Assembly: GCA_008933995.1 (NCBI GenBank)
Contig: WARS01000051.1
Location: 310,001-374,000 of the forward strand
Direction of reading: 5' to 3'
Source of the DNA: Datnioides undecimradiatus
Taxonomy: Eukaryota; Chordata; Actinopteri; Lobotiformes; Datnioididae
DNA length: 64,000 nucleotides
Position 1 is the stretch's first letter, and the number at the start of each line of letters is the position of its first letter. The notes beneath the pieces were generated by a model. That model was not told the DNA's origin, made no database searches, and was given only the letters and a program-made list of their open reading frames with translations. A program made the translations under genes and the position numbers. Of this stretch, positions 33,801 through 46,191 are shown one piece after another.

Positions 33801-36049
33801 TCATATCCTCCACCCACCTATTTGTCTCAGCTTAGCTCTCTTTCCCATGGTGTCCGCAGAGCTGAGGACGACATGCGGAGCCGACAGGCCTGTCAAAGAG
33901 CCGGGACATGGAGGGGGAGAGAATAAATGAGGGAGGCCAGGGAGGATCAAGGCAGTAGACTTCAGAAACGTGAAATGTTGAATATGTATTTAACAGCTGC
34001 GGAGAAGTACAATATCCTTCTGTGGCAACGCGCTGCCATTTGAGGAAATGTTTAACTTTAAGCTGCACAAGGCATGCTAGACTCTTAAGCCATGTAGGGT
34101 GATGTGATTTTTGCTAAGCTGCGCAGCATCTTCATGTTAAACAACTCTGATCAGCCTGTGATCTCTTAATACCAAAAGGTGGTGAAGGAAAAGTATGAAA
34201 AGATCATGGCAATCACCCATTAACGACTCAAAACACATTTACACTCTAGATGAGATTTATTATAACTTAGGCAAGAGTTACTGGCTGTGAATCAGACGAA
34301 AGTCAAGAGACGTGAGCTGAAGTCACCTGCAGCTCACACAAAGGGAGATTTGTTTAAACTACTCTTTTGCCTTGTGTGTTACTTACCCGAGAGCTACTGC
34401 AAGGCGGTTTTCCCATATGCTTCACCATCACCCACTGTTTTCCTGCGTCTAATAAAACTATGGTGCAGATTTTACACCTATATGCCCCGAGGTTACATTT
34501 CAGAATCAGTTTTTTCTGCTGGTGTGGTCAGTTCTCCGTGATTGAGCAGATGCAGCAAACATTGGTATACATGTCCATATCCTCCTTTCCATATCTTGTA
34601 CTCCTGAACAGGGATCCCATGTGTTTACAGCTCTGCCTTAGTCAAAAAGAACATATGCAATGTGTTTATAAATATTAAAAATAAGTAAATCACCCTTTTT
34701 TCCCCGCCCCTAGCAACTGCATCTGATTGGTCAGATGAGAGAGAGAGAGATTGTAGGCCTGCGCCATCTTGCTGGGACTTTCTTTATTTTGTTGACCCGC
34801 AGTGTATAAAGTTAAGCAAAGAATGGCCGAATGGAAGCAGGAAACAGGAAGTGTGCACCTTCACTTCCTGGGTGCTAACAGATGGAGTTGAATGCAGGGG
34901 ACAGGGGAAAATGATGTGAAATCATGGAAAAGGGTGAGAAAAGGTGTGTGTGTGTGTAGAGGGGGGGGTACAAAGCATTTAGCTGAGAGGTGGTATAAAA
35001 GTAAAAGTGGTGAGTTAGAGGGAATAAGATGCTGAGAGGAGGGAGAGGGAGGAGATAGAGGTAGTTTAGAGTACAGAAATGTGACAGGCTTCTTAGAGGG
35101 TGAGGCTAATGGATTTCTCTTGTTCAGCCCTCATCCTTTCTGAAACACCCCCCACTCCCGTCCACCGCGGCTTATATTGAAAGCTCCGGACACTCGTCAC
35201 GACCCGCTGCCTGAAAGTAATGGTGTTTCGCTTCTAATATGAAATGACCGTTAATATGAAATGCTTTTTTTTGTTGTCGGGATGATTTCAATTGACTCTG
35301 ACATACTGTACGGCCGCACGGCTCACAAAGAGCGCTCGGCTTTTCTTTTGACATTTTGAACACAGTGCGTTTGAGATCACGCTGTGATACCCCTCACCAG
35401 ATTGAAACCGCACTCGCAGGCCATGCCCGAAGTGACATATGATAATGAGTTTTATGCGCACCGTTCCCATGCGTGAAGTATATATCTCCCTGCCATGTAA
35501 TGATAAATGCGGGACTTCTCTTAGCCAGATTGATTTTTTTATTCAGTGATTTCTCAGCTGAAAAAATGGCTGTCAGTGTCTCTTGTTCTGCCTTTGCTAC
35601 ATGCCCTTGTCAGCAATTAAACAGCTCCAGAATAAACACCGCATTGGCTACGGAGGAACCGCTTGTCCACCAACAACGTAGCAGTTCATTTTTAACCATT
35701 AACATTTAAATGGCTTCCACGATTGATTGACCAAGTTTGAATGGCAATTTTAACACACAAGTGATTCCTCTCATCTCCTATCAGCGCTGATGTTGTCACA
35801 ACATTGCATCACGGGTGCTTTGGCAATTATGCTTTCACCGTGCGCAGCATTTACTGTCAGACACTCTCAAACGGCTCCATTTGTGAGAGACCGGAATACA
35901 GTGTGACACAATGGCACATGGCGCGATGGCTGCCTTTTTTTTTTAAAAAGTAGCCCTCGCCGAACAGATAATGCAAAACCGGCGTAAATCGCGGCCTGAC
36001 TTGTGACGCAGTCGTTAGACAGGCGTTGTCACCACTCGCTTCATCCAAA
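33797..36049. other. Unique non-coding DNA, about 2.2 kb
   Basis: Mixed unique sequence with a short TG run and G8 at about 34946-34968. Parts (35180-35480, 35860-36030) have CNE-like texture. No gene seen. Confidence 0.4.
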
Positions 36050-36200
36050 CAGATATGGAGTGAATTGTTTCAGAATTGGAACTCAATGAATTATGTCAAT
36101 AAAGCAATGTTTTTATAAGCTGAAAATCATTTGGAAATGGGATTGTGTTTAATGCTCCACATATAAAATGATTGTCTTTTGAATTCGTCAGCCCAAAGGG
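36050..36200. promoter_or_regulatory. Candidate conserved non-coding element
   Basis: Inference only. This AT-rich, repeat-free block includes AATGAATTATGTC and TTTTATAAGC; it has enhancer-like texture with no decisive motif. Confidence 0.22.
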
Positions 36201-38158
36201 GCTTTCGGTTGCATTGAGGTTCCGTGTGTTTTAGCTAAATGGGTGATTCAGCAAACATCCACCCATCCATCCATCTGTTGACACATGTATCATCCGTTCA
36301 GCCTGATGTCTTTACTTCAGTTTTCATCAAATGGGGTTTTTGATTTTTGGCACTACTTTCCCTGATGGTGAGCATCACCATGTATTTATTCCAAACAAAC
36401 TTGTGCGGCTGCCACTCAAAAGATGAATGCATCACATTACATACCACCAGGTGGTCAACCGCAATCGTATGAAGTGCAATCAAAATATTCCACGACTGCG
36501 CTTATGACAAGCTAAAACAGTCCTTGATTTCCATTTGGTCCTTTTGAATACACCTCTCCCAGCGCTCCTGCTAAGCTTAGACTCCTTCCTGCAAGGTCTG
36601 CTGTGCAACTGCGCAAAGCGCCGTCCGCAATGTGTGATGAGATGAAGTGCCCTCTGGACTTTTTCCATTATGTCAAATTGGTGACCACCTTAATTTTAAA
36701 ATTCACTTTGATGACAAAGAAGAAGAAGTCACTATCATGAAAACAAGTGGGGAGCAACGAGGGCGGAGGTGCAGCCAAAAGTGCATGCATCGTCAATGAG
36801 CTGTGCCATGACGGAATACCAAAGTGCCGCTGCAGGCAGTCAAGTTTGTTTTGGTTGAATTTCCTCCCTCAGACACTTCAGAATGGTGCGGTAGAGCTCT
36901 CCTTGGGTTTAATCATGCCGTGCAAACCCTTTAAAGGCCTACACATAATAACAGTCACAGATGAGACACTGCATGTGGTCACTACAGGCCTATTATTCTG
37001 CTTCTGCTGGTCTTGCGTGAAGTAATTGTGTATTCTGACTCACAAGGGTTATTGCTCACATGCTCATTACCTGCCATTGTTGCATTCAGCGACCGAAGAA
37101 ACAGAAACTTCAGCAACACTGAAAGTTACAGAATAACCAGTCCAAAAGGGTTAAAATGGTTTTGGGGTCATTTGGCATTACATAGTTTGCTTGTCAGAGA
37201 GCTTATTTATAGCTGTGGGATGTCTGCTTGCTGCACGTCTTGGTCCACTTCTTTACATTTGTGTGATTAAAAATGAATATGATTATGTGTCAACATATAA
37301 TGCATTATCAGTCTCACTCCAGTGGTGGTTAAATGTTACAGGAACCTAAATCTTTAAGACCGCCAGAATTTAATTTAATGTATTCACTTAGTGTTTTACC
37401 CCAAAATCAAATTAATTATAGATTAATATAATTACAACAAAAAGGTTGCATTAATATGATCTATGACTAAATATGATCCACTACATACTGTACCACAGCT
37501 GTTTTATATACATGCTGGCAACACAGCAATTTATTTGTTTGTATGAAGCGATGCAGATCATCTGAGCCAGTGTGAAGGAGCACACTTTAGAACTTAAAAG
37601 TTGCCTGGTTAACTTAGTTCCAGTAGCACACTGTGAACGAATTCAGAGTGTGTGAATTGAAGTTGAAGCTGATTCATCCATGTCTGGAAAAAGTCGCTGC
37701 TTCACCGAGCACAGCATTTCAGCACCAGCTGCTCAAATGAGCTCGCTCTGTGTTTTAAAGTCAAACACCGAGGCTGCGCCGTGCACGTTCTCCTTCGCAC
37801 ATGTGCTGGTGTGTGAGCGTGCTGTTTGAAATAGCACGGCGTCAGAGGCGACAATTCAGCACGTGCACAGAACATACAGAGGCTTGTTTATGGAAAGGCG
37901 CGTGTTCGTGAACCAGGATTCCAAAAACTTAAGATACTGCACTCATTCAACAGCAATGAGTGGCCTCAAAATGGGAAAATTATCAACATATAAAAGACAT
38001 GATTTTGATATTATGACTTTTTTTTTTTAAAAAAAAGCTCAAGGTTGGATTGGATTCCACTGAGAATCTTCAGCCGTGGAGCCCCTGGATTGAATAATAC
38101 AGCGGGGAGCCTCTTACACTATATTAAGCTGAGGTGAATGAGTTGAACGTGAGTGAAA
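36201..38158. other. Unique non-coding DNA, about 2 kb
   Basis: Unique AT-leaning sequence with a short (CATC/CCAT)n run at about 36262-36275 and T10-A8 at about 38020-38036. No gene seen. Confidence 0.45.
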
Positions 38159-38350
38159 ATGGAACCGACGTGGCTGTCTTTTCTACCCCTGCAACAAAAG
38201 CTCCGGCCCCGCCGTCCGACTTTCGCAGCCCTCGCATCCAAAGGAGAAACCAAGTCAGACGTCCATCAGATGAATCTCTCCTTGCCGCGCGCTCTGCCTC
38301 AGGGGTTCATCAGTGACAAATGGCCTCCAACCACCTCATGTGTGACCCAG
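38159..38350 (+). CDS. Low-confidence exon-like frame, unrecognised
   Basis: A 64-codon ATG frame (MEPTWLSFLP...) of higher GC content than its surroundings ends exactly at a strong donor CAG|GTGAGG (38350/38351) in phase 0. An overlapping frame from 38134 is also open for 60 codons. No domain or signal peptide is visible, and I do not recognise it. Chance is the main alternative. Confidence 0.2.
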
Positions 38351-39084
38351 GTGAGGGAAGGGTACATCTACGCTCGGCACTCTGATGGCTCCTCAGACGG
38401 TGCTTGTGTGTGTGAGTGCGACAGATGTAAAGAGACTGAGCTCATGAAAAGCATGCGATGTTGGATCGCCGCCGCAAAGTGTTCGCTTGGCTGTCACGTG
38501 GCTGATTGCTGGCTGCGCTTTCGCTGGCGTGCGGTCACTCAAACATGAAGCCGCATTAAATTGATTTATGCATAGCGCTGAGCGTATGTGTGTGTGTTCA
38601 GCGTCATGGGAAACACCATCGGGAAGCTGTGGGCCACTGTATGTTTTTAAGTGCGTGCGACTGGTGGTGACTATATGTGCGTGCATGTGCAAAACATTAG
38701 ATTGTATTGAAACTGCCTTGCTGTCAGAATAACACGTCTGTGTATGGAGCGCATTTGTCCCCCGCCCTGTGCTGAACGCGTGCCCATTTTCCCGTACCCA
38801 CCTGCGCATATATCCACACGCACATTCAGTATCTCAGTTGTCTCAGAGCTTAAAAACCCATCTTACACTCATCTGCTCCTGTTTGTGTACGCCCTCCTCC
38901 TATCGAATGAGTAATCGGGAAGGGATATGACTAGATTCACCTTGATCACCTACTTCAGGGTGGCTAAATAGCTCTGATACGCCGAACGGTCACAACACAT
39001 TTGCAGGAGAGTGAAGATGAAAACACGGGCGGCCGCACGACAGGCCATAAACCCCGCCGCCTCTGTGTTTTTGGTCAAGCCTCC
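38351..39084. other. Unique non-coding DNA
   Basis: Unique sequence. A minus-strand 138-codon frame at 38393-38809 has no recognised feature. Confidence 0.4.
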
Positions 39085-39200
39085 ACACAGTTTTGATGAA
39101 TGAATTAAGGTTTTTAAAAGCATTTGTCTTTGAAATAATCCCTTTCTGTGGCATCTTCCATTTATATATTGCTTGATTTTGTGCGCATTGACTCCATAAC
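39085..39200. promoter_or_regulatory. Candidate conserved non-coding element
   Basis: Inference only. This repeat-free block has GAATGAATTAAGG, TTTGAAATAATCCC and TATATATTGCTTG words, a homeodomain/OTX-like (TAATCCC) texture. Confidence 0.25.
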
Positions 39201-40703
39201 ATGCCGGAACGTGGTGCAATACATATGTTACATATAAATATGCGTTCACGTAGCGCTCTTGAAAAATGCTTTTCAGGATCAACTGTGAACCAAAGCCTCC
39301 TCATTGGCAAAGAGAGCGTCACAGAAAAACGGCAAACTGTACTTCGAGAAGCAACATGCATATTAAAGAACTCAATCATTTAAAAATGACAAGAAGCAAT
39401 TAGAGCAGCTCGGCATTATGGGAAAACAAGGGGAACATTTTCCTGTCATAGCGCTGCTGTTTGTTGTTTTTTCAAGAGCGCTCCATCTTTAAAAAATGTT
39501 ATCGCTGCCTTTCTCTCCCCTCGTAGCCGTGAGAGTGCGACGTGGCGGGATCAGAATTAACCTGTGTGTCTGGCGGCTCCGAGTGCACAGATTGATTATG
39601 ATCACAACCACTTCCAGTGACTCACACCACATGCTGCTGCCTTCAATAACACAAAGGCAGAGTGATGGAAATGGCATTCATTTATGGATCCCCACTTTCT
39701 GATTCTGCTTTTAATTGGGTTTCCTGCACACTCAGATGCATGTGCGCACGCAGACAGCACACACACACACACGGCCAATGAGAAATGAGCAGACTAAGTC
39801 CTTTCCCATTGATTTCTGCCTTTCATTATGCTGGTGCGGGCATCAGGGGGTATTTCACAAAGCGCTCTTTATCACCTGCGTTCTTTTATGAAATGGAAAT
39901 TATAACCGTGGGAGAAAAACCTTCCACCCGTCATTGTCAGAGCTAGTCCAGCAAAGTCTGCCGGGATCCATTCACCGACACACTGCAGGATAAACCGAGC
40001 TTATTCACATGTAAACTGTTTCCAAAGTGGCTGGCAGCACATCCTAAACGCTGATTAGTTAATGAGAGAAGTGATCAAAATGTTGCCTGTGTGGTCCGGT
40101 GTCGCGGCTCACACCTGCCCGCCTTTTGAAAGTGCTCCTCTGCGTGAGGATTCATGGCGTGTTCTTTAAAAAATGAAAAGGCAAGAGAAAAGGTGTGAAA
40201 ATCTCTCCTTCCGCTGAGTGCCTTGATGCTTCTGCCAACATCTCTTCGCGTCCACCTGTCGTTCCTTTTTCCACGCACTCTTTTCCCCTCCACCTATTCC
40301 TGTCTTTCTTCCGGGAATCTCAAACGCCTCCCTCATCTCACCCCACACTCACACCCACCCGTGTCCTGACTCTACCTTTTCTCTCTCTTTGATACCAGTT
40401 GGTTCATCTTTGCCTTCACACACACGCGCACGTGCGCGCGAGCATGCACGCACAATCCGCTGATTCATACTCCAGAGGAAAGTGTTTTGTCCAACAAAGA
40501 AGACGCCTCACCGTTCCATATGTCGTCTTTGCGCTTCGCTGTGCCCCAACTTTTTTTTGGTAATTGGATCATCTCTCTTGCAGCAAACCCAACATCTGTT
40601 GTTTTGGGGGAATTTACCACTTCACGCTTACCATTCACATCTGTTTGAACCAATACATTTTGCTGTTTACAGTAATAACCAATTCCGATCTTGAACTCTA
40701 CCT
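39201..40703. other. Unique non-coding DNA
   Basis: Unique sequence with alternating purine-pyrimidine CACACGCGCACGTGCGCGCG at about 40423-40440 (Z-DNA-prone). No gene seen. Confidence 0.4.
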
Positions 40704-40800
40704 CCAGGGGTGCTGTTAGAAATTCTGGACCCCCTGAAGAGAGCTCACAGCAGGGAGTGGCTATTATTCCTGGCCTATCCCTACACCCTCGTCCAGGCCT
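40704..40800. mobile_element. Possible hAT-type DNA transposon terminus
   Basis: CAGGGGTGCTGTTAG..TTCTGGACCCCCTGAA resembles the CAGGGGTG terminal inverted repeat and subterminal text of fish hAT elements. No second terminus, target duplication or transposase was found, so this is weak. Confidence 0.25.
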
Positions 40801-42434
40801 GGTATATGCTCTCTTCAACATGGTTTGACTGCTTACCTTAGGGCTGCCATGTAAAAAAACTCAGTTTTGCTTCCAGTGCTTAATGCACATATTTTCACTT
40901 CTAAAAGCACAGAAATTCATCTTTCAGCATAAGGCAGTTGATGTTTGTAATATAATATATGTATGTTTTCTGCACTGTCTCTATTTCTCTTTATTTACAA
41001 AAGAACTAAACATCTCTTGGATGACAAAGATTGCCAAGTGAACTTAACATCCATTTTGCAAAGCACTGCTGTTCTCCCAACTTAACTGCATGACCTCCTT
41101 TGTTATGTGCGACAAGTCTGCTGTGAAAAAGACTCAACAGTTTGTCATGTGCAAAGCAAAACGGGAAGTGATGCTGCACGATGAAATTGTTACTTTGCTG
41201 TGAAGAAAACAAGAGAACACCAAGAGACAAAGTTACATGTGCAGTTGCTACGGTTGAACGTGCAGTGTTGTAGTTACATGTGTTGTAGTGTGCAAAGGGC
41301 AGAGAGCAGCAGTCATTAAGTGCACTTGTGCATTACTGCAACGACAAATGTGAGACAGCAGCAACAGCAACTAGAAGCGCTCTAGAGAAGCACAAGTTGT
41401 GCAAAATTGTACTTAAGTAAATGAACTTTTGCAACATCTTGCAAATAAAACTTGATGCAAAGTAGTTTATAATCCTCATATTTTGTGCAATAAGTGTCAT
41501 ATAGTAGTAGTAATAACCCCAAGATCAACTGCATGGGCTTGTTATATTGAGAATTTGCATTAAAGTCAACTTGTGGGTGTGAGATACAGCATCAATACAC
41601 AGAACATCCTCCACACGCCCCCACTTGTAACTAACGCTGGGAGGACACTTGCTTCCTCTCTTCCCATGTGACGGCTCATGTGTAGCTAAAGCTCCATGTG
41701 ACCTGAATGCAGCGCCGGTCTACCGCCACCTTTCTTTTAAATCCCTCTCAGTTTCTAAGTCGGATACCCGTTAAAGACGTGCGGTTAGCCTGAGTAATAA
41801 CCTTCTGCAGCGTGCCTACAAATCACAGAACCGCCGTCACAATGTGCACAGACAGGATCTACGTAGATCTGACGGCGCTAACCTGCTCGGGGCTGTGTGT
41901 TTTTCATATGCCTCTCTGTAAATGCATGTATAAGTAAGCACTTGCTCCTCAGAGTGGAACGATCTACCAACACACCCATTACTGCAGTATATTCAGTGTC
42001 TGTCCCCTAGTGTCAATATATTAGTAAAGGCAACATCAACACGTTGTGTGAGTGCAACTGTCTTGGGAATCAGCGTTTCTTAAAGAGGCGGATGATGAAG
42101 GGGGTGTTTTTATGAAAGTGCAGCTAATGGGAACGTGTGGGTGCGTAGGTGGACGAGATGGGGTGGGGCTGGGTGATAGGGGTGTGTGATTTGCCTCCGT
42201 GCTTGTCGTCGTGTGCGCGTGTTCTGCTCGTGTGGGTGGGTGGGTGGGCCTGCATGTTGATATGTAATTTGCATGTTTGCATGTGTACAGTCTATGAATA
42301 TGTGCGGCGTATAAACATATGCTCATGTATGAGGTATATAAAAACTGTGAAGAATTCTAATCCTTGTTGCTCTGTCCCCAGTGGCTGTTTATGTTCTCTA
42401 TTTCTCTTCTGCACGCACGCACGCACACATGCAT
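40801..42434. other. Unique non-coding DNA
   Basis: Unique sequence; TG-rich at 42120-42300. No gene seen. Confidence 0.4.
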
Positions 42435-42458
42435 GCACACACACACACACACACACAA
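42435..42458. repeat. (CA)12 microsatellite
   Basis: A CA run following GCACGCACGCACGC-type repeats from about 42412. Confidence 0.9.
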
Positions 42459-43814
42459 TTCTCAGCATCCTCCCTGTCCACCCTTCCCTCTCCATCATAC
42501 TTCTCTCCACGGAGCTGCCAGAAAAATGGCTGTCTTTTTAAATGGCCCACTCAGCATGGTAAGATAACTCGCTTATCATCAAGGTCTGCTCTCTGCATAG
42601 ACATCACGCTTGCGCACACAAACTCCGACACACAACTGAGGATTTGTGCAAGGCTATGCATTTGCATACCGCGTACACGCATATGCACCACTAACCCCTG
42701 CATGTGTGTGGGGTTTTTTTGGGGGGTTTTTTTGCATACAGATAGATGAATGTACGCAAACACGCGCACAAGCACACAGGCGTGCACGCACCTGCTTGCT
42801 CTGAAGCTCATTCCTCATCCTCTTGCTTCTTCCACAACCGGTGCGCCCTTCCCTCCTCTCCCACCCGGCCTGTTTTACCCAGTCTGCCCCATAGGGGAGA
42901 TTTCACACAGAGTGAAATACAGCGTTGCCAACATATGTCTCTAGCAATCAATTTATGCCACAGGGCTATCTCTGTTGGCTCCCACTGCTTAATACACTAC
43001 CACAGAGGGCTGCACGCAGACCAGCTTGGCTCTGTTCTCGTCATGTTTGCAGGCAGAATCAGACTAAAAAGAAGCATTTGCTTTGCGGGGCGGGACTTTA
43101 TTTATGAGTGTATAGACAAACGACAATAAGCAGCCGGCGTCAGTCCTCCTCATTTACACGGTGAGCAGTTACTGAGCACTTTTGTTTGATGTGCTGCCTT
43201 TCATTTACCACTGCAGTAATGTGGAAATTGTAATCGCTGGTGCGGAGCGGGTACGCAGCAGCAGAGAGCTGGTTTTTGATACGTTAGAACATCAAAAAAA
43301 TAAAAGGAGGGGGTGGGGGGGGGGGCATCTGAATTGCCCCTGGCGTCTTCCCTAAGTGTTTTGTTTTCAAGGTAAAAATGTATCGTTGGAATTGTAACGA
43401 TGATCAGTCCGGTGTAATGTTTGTGCTCCCTGTAAACACCGTGTCGCCCTGCAGCACGCCGGTAATTCCTGTGTTTCAGCACCAGTGGAGTGGACCGTTC
43501 CCTGCCAATTTCCCCTCTCTTTGGTTTTCTTCTACCAGCAAAATAAATGCCCACTTTCAGGGCTGAGGGCAGCAATGCATTAAGAACACAGGAAGGGGGG
43601 GGGGTTTAGAGAAAGAGTGGGGAGATAATCTAACACAGGTGGCTGTTGTTGTGTTCTCTTCTGTTTCGGTGGAGGAAATATGTCTCTCCTCTTATCTGAG
43701 CGGTGATGTGGGATCATTAATTTGCCTGCTTCTTCTCTCCCTGCCCCTGCTGAAGCCTGCCGTTTCAGTCAATTGCCCGCGGTCGTTAAGACAAGAGGCA
43801 GGATCGAGGGGAGC
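42459..43814. other. Unique non-coding DNA with poly-G spots
   Basis: Unique sequence with G11 at 43315-43325 and G10 near 43597. Several frames of 60-127 codons overlap on both strands; none is recognisable. Confidence 0.4.
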
Positions 43815-43830
43815 GGGGGGGGGGGGGGGG
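43815..43830. repeat. G16 homopolymer
   Basis: Sixteen G after GAGGGGAGC. Confidence 0.95.
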
Positions 43831-44794
43831 CGCAGAGATGAAGCACAGATTTATGTAGACGTGCATGCAACGAAAGCATTCAATATGCTATGTGCAGACG
43901 CGCACAAACACGGCCACACACCTACACAGACATTGATTCCCCTCATTCTCTCACGTGCGCCATCACTCGGGGCTCACGTCATCCTAATCGCAGATACCGT
44001 GTAAAACAGGAAGCTGGACGGGCTGATGGGCCGTCTTCATTACGTTCCAGTCCGCCTCTGAAGACCACTGGGAGGAGACGTGGAGGTGGGAGAGGTTTTA
44101 AATCACCATAATCCCTTCGCAGCGCCTTTTCACTCCCGCTTTTAAGTCGCCCCTCGTGCTCTCTTGCGTTGTATTTCTTCCTATTTGTCCGTGTCAAGCC
44201 ACCCATGTGAAGAAAATAGGTGCCCTTCACTTTGGAATAGCGCCAGGTTTGCTCTTTAAATAAAGCGAGGAAAACAGAAAGGGACACCACCCTGGCCCTC
44301 GAAGGCATCCGAAACTCCCAACCAGAATATTCCATTGTGCCATGCATTCGTTTATAAGTGGTACGGACCCCTGCCGGTGCCTCCCCTCATTCAGATCACG
44401 GCATCAATCTCGTCTTTAAACGCGCCTATCAATTAGTGGTGGTGTAGGGATTGCTTAGGGCAGCAGAACTACACCTCAGTGCTTCATCCTGTCATCTTTT
44501 ATAGATGTTGGTGAGTCTGAGGCACATCTGCCCTCGGAGGGACCAGCGTGCCGAGTGGTCAGCCGTGGAATCCATTCTCCAGAAGTGGTCCAATAAAGTG
44601 GGGGAATAATGAGCAACGGAGTGTGAAAATGTGAGGCTTGGCTGAATAACAAGGTCGGCGTTACCGCACGCAGACGCAGACGGTGGAGTTTTTATCGGGA
44701 CCAATTACGCAAACTAAACATTGATTCTGTTTTAACCAGAACTGAAAACAAATCAGTGCAGCGTTTAATGAGCCTCAGCCCTATTAAAACCTGA
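43831..44794. other. Unique non-coding DNA
   Basis: Unique sequence. A 122-codon minus-strand frame at 43979-44347 has no visible domain. No gene called. Confidence 0.4.
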
Positions 44795-44824
44795 TTTTTT
44801 TTTTTTTGATAATTTTTTTTTTTT
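44795..44824. repeat. T13 and T12 runs
   Basis: Two T-runs separated by GATAA. Confidence 0.9.
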
Positions 44825-45336
44825 ACTGTAACCCTACTATTAAAACATTCTGAATTAGCCTTTTCAGAGGAGTAACATCTTTCTGTTAACTGTGGAGTCG
44901 GCGTTTCTGCTCACTAATTACAGGTGGGAGTATCAGAAAGAAGCAGTAATTTCCAAAAATTATAAGATCAGCTAGAGGGGGTGCATTTAGATTGTACCTC
45001 CAAACAAATTTTCCAAATGGGAACAAATAGATGGGCCTAAATTAGGAACAATTATTCACAACATAGCTGTAAATGAAACAGAAAGACATAGGGTAAAGGC
45101 CGAGAACACAACACGTCGATACAGAGTGGCAGTGAAAATGACATTTAAGGGGGTTCTGATCTGGAAAGTAAAATTATTCTAAAATGATGAATAAAATGAA
45201 TGGAGTAAAACCAGCCATGATTCAGACCTGAAGGGTTTATCAACAGGGCATTTATCTGGCCAGCCCACTGACCATTGTTCTCCGCACCCAGCTTGACATC
45301 CCCACAGAAGCCATTGTTATGAAGGTCACCTCGCAG
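44825..45336. other. Unique non-coding DNA upstream of candidate exon
   Basis: AT-rich unique sequence, becoming more balanced after 45240. It contains a good acceptor-like CATCCCCACAG ending at 45307, but the reading frame after it is closed by TGA at 45320. Confidence 0.4.
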
Positions 45337-45583
45337 AAAAGAAATGAAAAGGGTTTCATTGCAGAAAGTTCAGGCTGAGGACCTGCACTTCATTCAGCGG
45401 CTGCTGCATTATGCGCCAGCGGATGACTTACACTATTCATGTAGCACAATGCAACGTGGCCTCTGCAGCTCCCAGTTGGACCACATGAATGAGGAGACCT
45501 GGAGCCAGGCCATCGCCACTTTGTCAAAAAGTTCCCCCGAGTTGGGTGACAGCCCCCCTGGGAGGCTGCACACATCGAGGAAG
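45337..45583 (+). CDS. Candidate internal coding exon, unrecognised protein
   Basis: This is the most protein-like frame in the window. It is open from an acceptor-like CTCGCAG (45336) or TTTCATTGCAG (45364) to a donor AAG|GTCAGG at 45583/45584. Taking 45365-45583 gives 219 bp, 73 codons, phase 0 at both ends. The peptide (begins KVQAEDLHFIQRLLHYAPAD) looks like an amphipathic helical segment followed by a Ser/Pro-rich tail. Third codon positions are C/G-rich, unlike the AT-rich surroundings. There is no signal peptide or membrane segment. I do not recognise the family. It lies 180 bp upstream of a Tc1/mariner remnant on the other strand and is not part of it. Alternatives are a decayed retrocopy or chance. 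Confidence 0.45.
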
Positions 45584-45791
45584 GTCAGGTCCAAGTGTGG
45601 ACGAGACTGCGCCTGCATCGGAGGGTGTTTGTGTTTATTTTTTTGTGTGAAATAACAGAAAAATATTTGTTGTACAGCACTAAATTATTTGTAGGACTCC
45701 TGACTGGCTTGTATTTTTCATTTAGAAGTTCATGTGTTTGTATTTTTGCTCCTGCCTGCAACTGATGAGCAACAACATTAAAACCACCTGC

Positions 45792-46120
45792 CTAATATAG
45801 ATCAGGCCCCCTCCCTGCCTGCGAAACAGCTCTGACGTGGTGGGGCACCGACTCCACCACACTTCTGAAGGTGTCCAGTGGTATCTTCCTCTAAGGCGTT
45901 AGCAGGTGATCCTTTAAATCCTCCAAGTTGAAAGGTGGGGCCTCCACGGATGGGACTTCTTGTTCCAGAACGTCTCACAGATGCTCAATTGGATTGAGAT
46001 CTGAGGCTGCATTATCCTGCTGAAAGAAGCCGCTGCCAGCAGGGACTTCCTCTGTCTTGATGGGGTGTACTTGGACTGCAGCAAAGTGTGGTGCAAGTCA
46101 AAGTAACATCCACATAAATC
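45792..46120 (-). pseudogene. Tc1/mariner transposase, C-terminal remnant
   Basis: Reading down from 46001, the frame gives DLNPIEHL then a TGA in place of the usual W, followed by DVLEQEV.SVEAPP, NLEDLKD, a second in-frame stop, IPLDTFRSVVESVP and a final TAG at 45792. S-P-D-L-N-P-I-E-x-x-W is the conserved C-terminal block of Tc1/mariner transposases, just before the last catalytic acid. Related text continues to about 46120 (TTATCCTGCTGAAAGAAGCC) but out of frame, with a gap near 46003-46010. Two stops plus deletions make it non-functional. Confidence 0.75.
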
Positions 46121-46140
46121 AGTGTTTGAGATGCTCTGAT

Positions 46141-46191
46141 CTAGTCAGTTTGGACCTTGTCTAAGTCCCTCAGATCCTTACAACTGCCCAT
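46141..46191 (-). pseudogene. Tc1/mariner transposase, N-terminal remnant
   Basis: The ATG at 46191 gives MGSCKDLRDLDKVQTD and stops at 46141. This corresponds to the start of fish Tc1-type transposases (a M-G-x-x-K-D-L-x-x-x-D-K pattern leading into the helix-turn-helix). The DNA-binding domain is lost after a premature stop and a deletion at about 46120-46128. Confidence 0.65.

Noticed and set aside
33580-33817. (Arg-Glu)n frames on the minus strand
   Set aside because: Direct translation of the (CT)n microsatellite.
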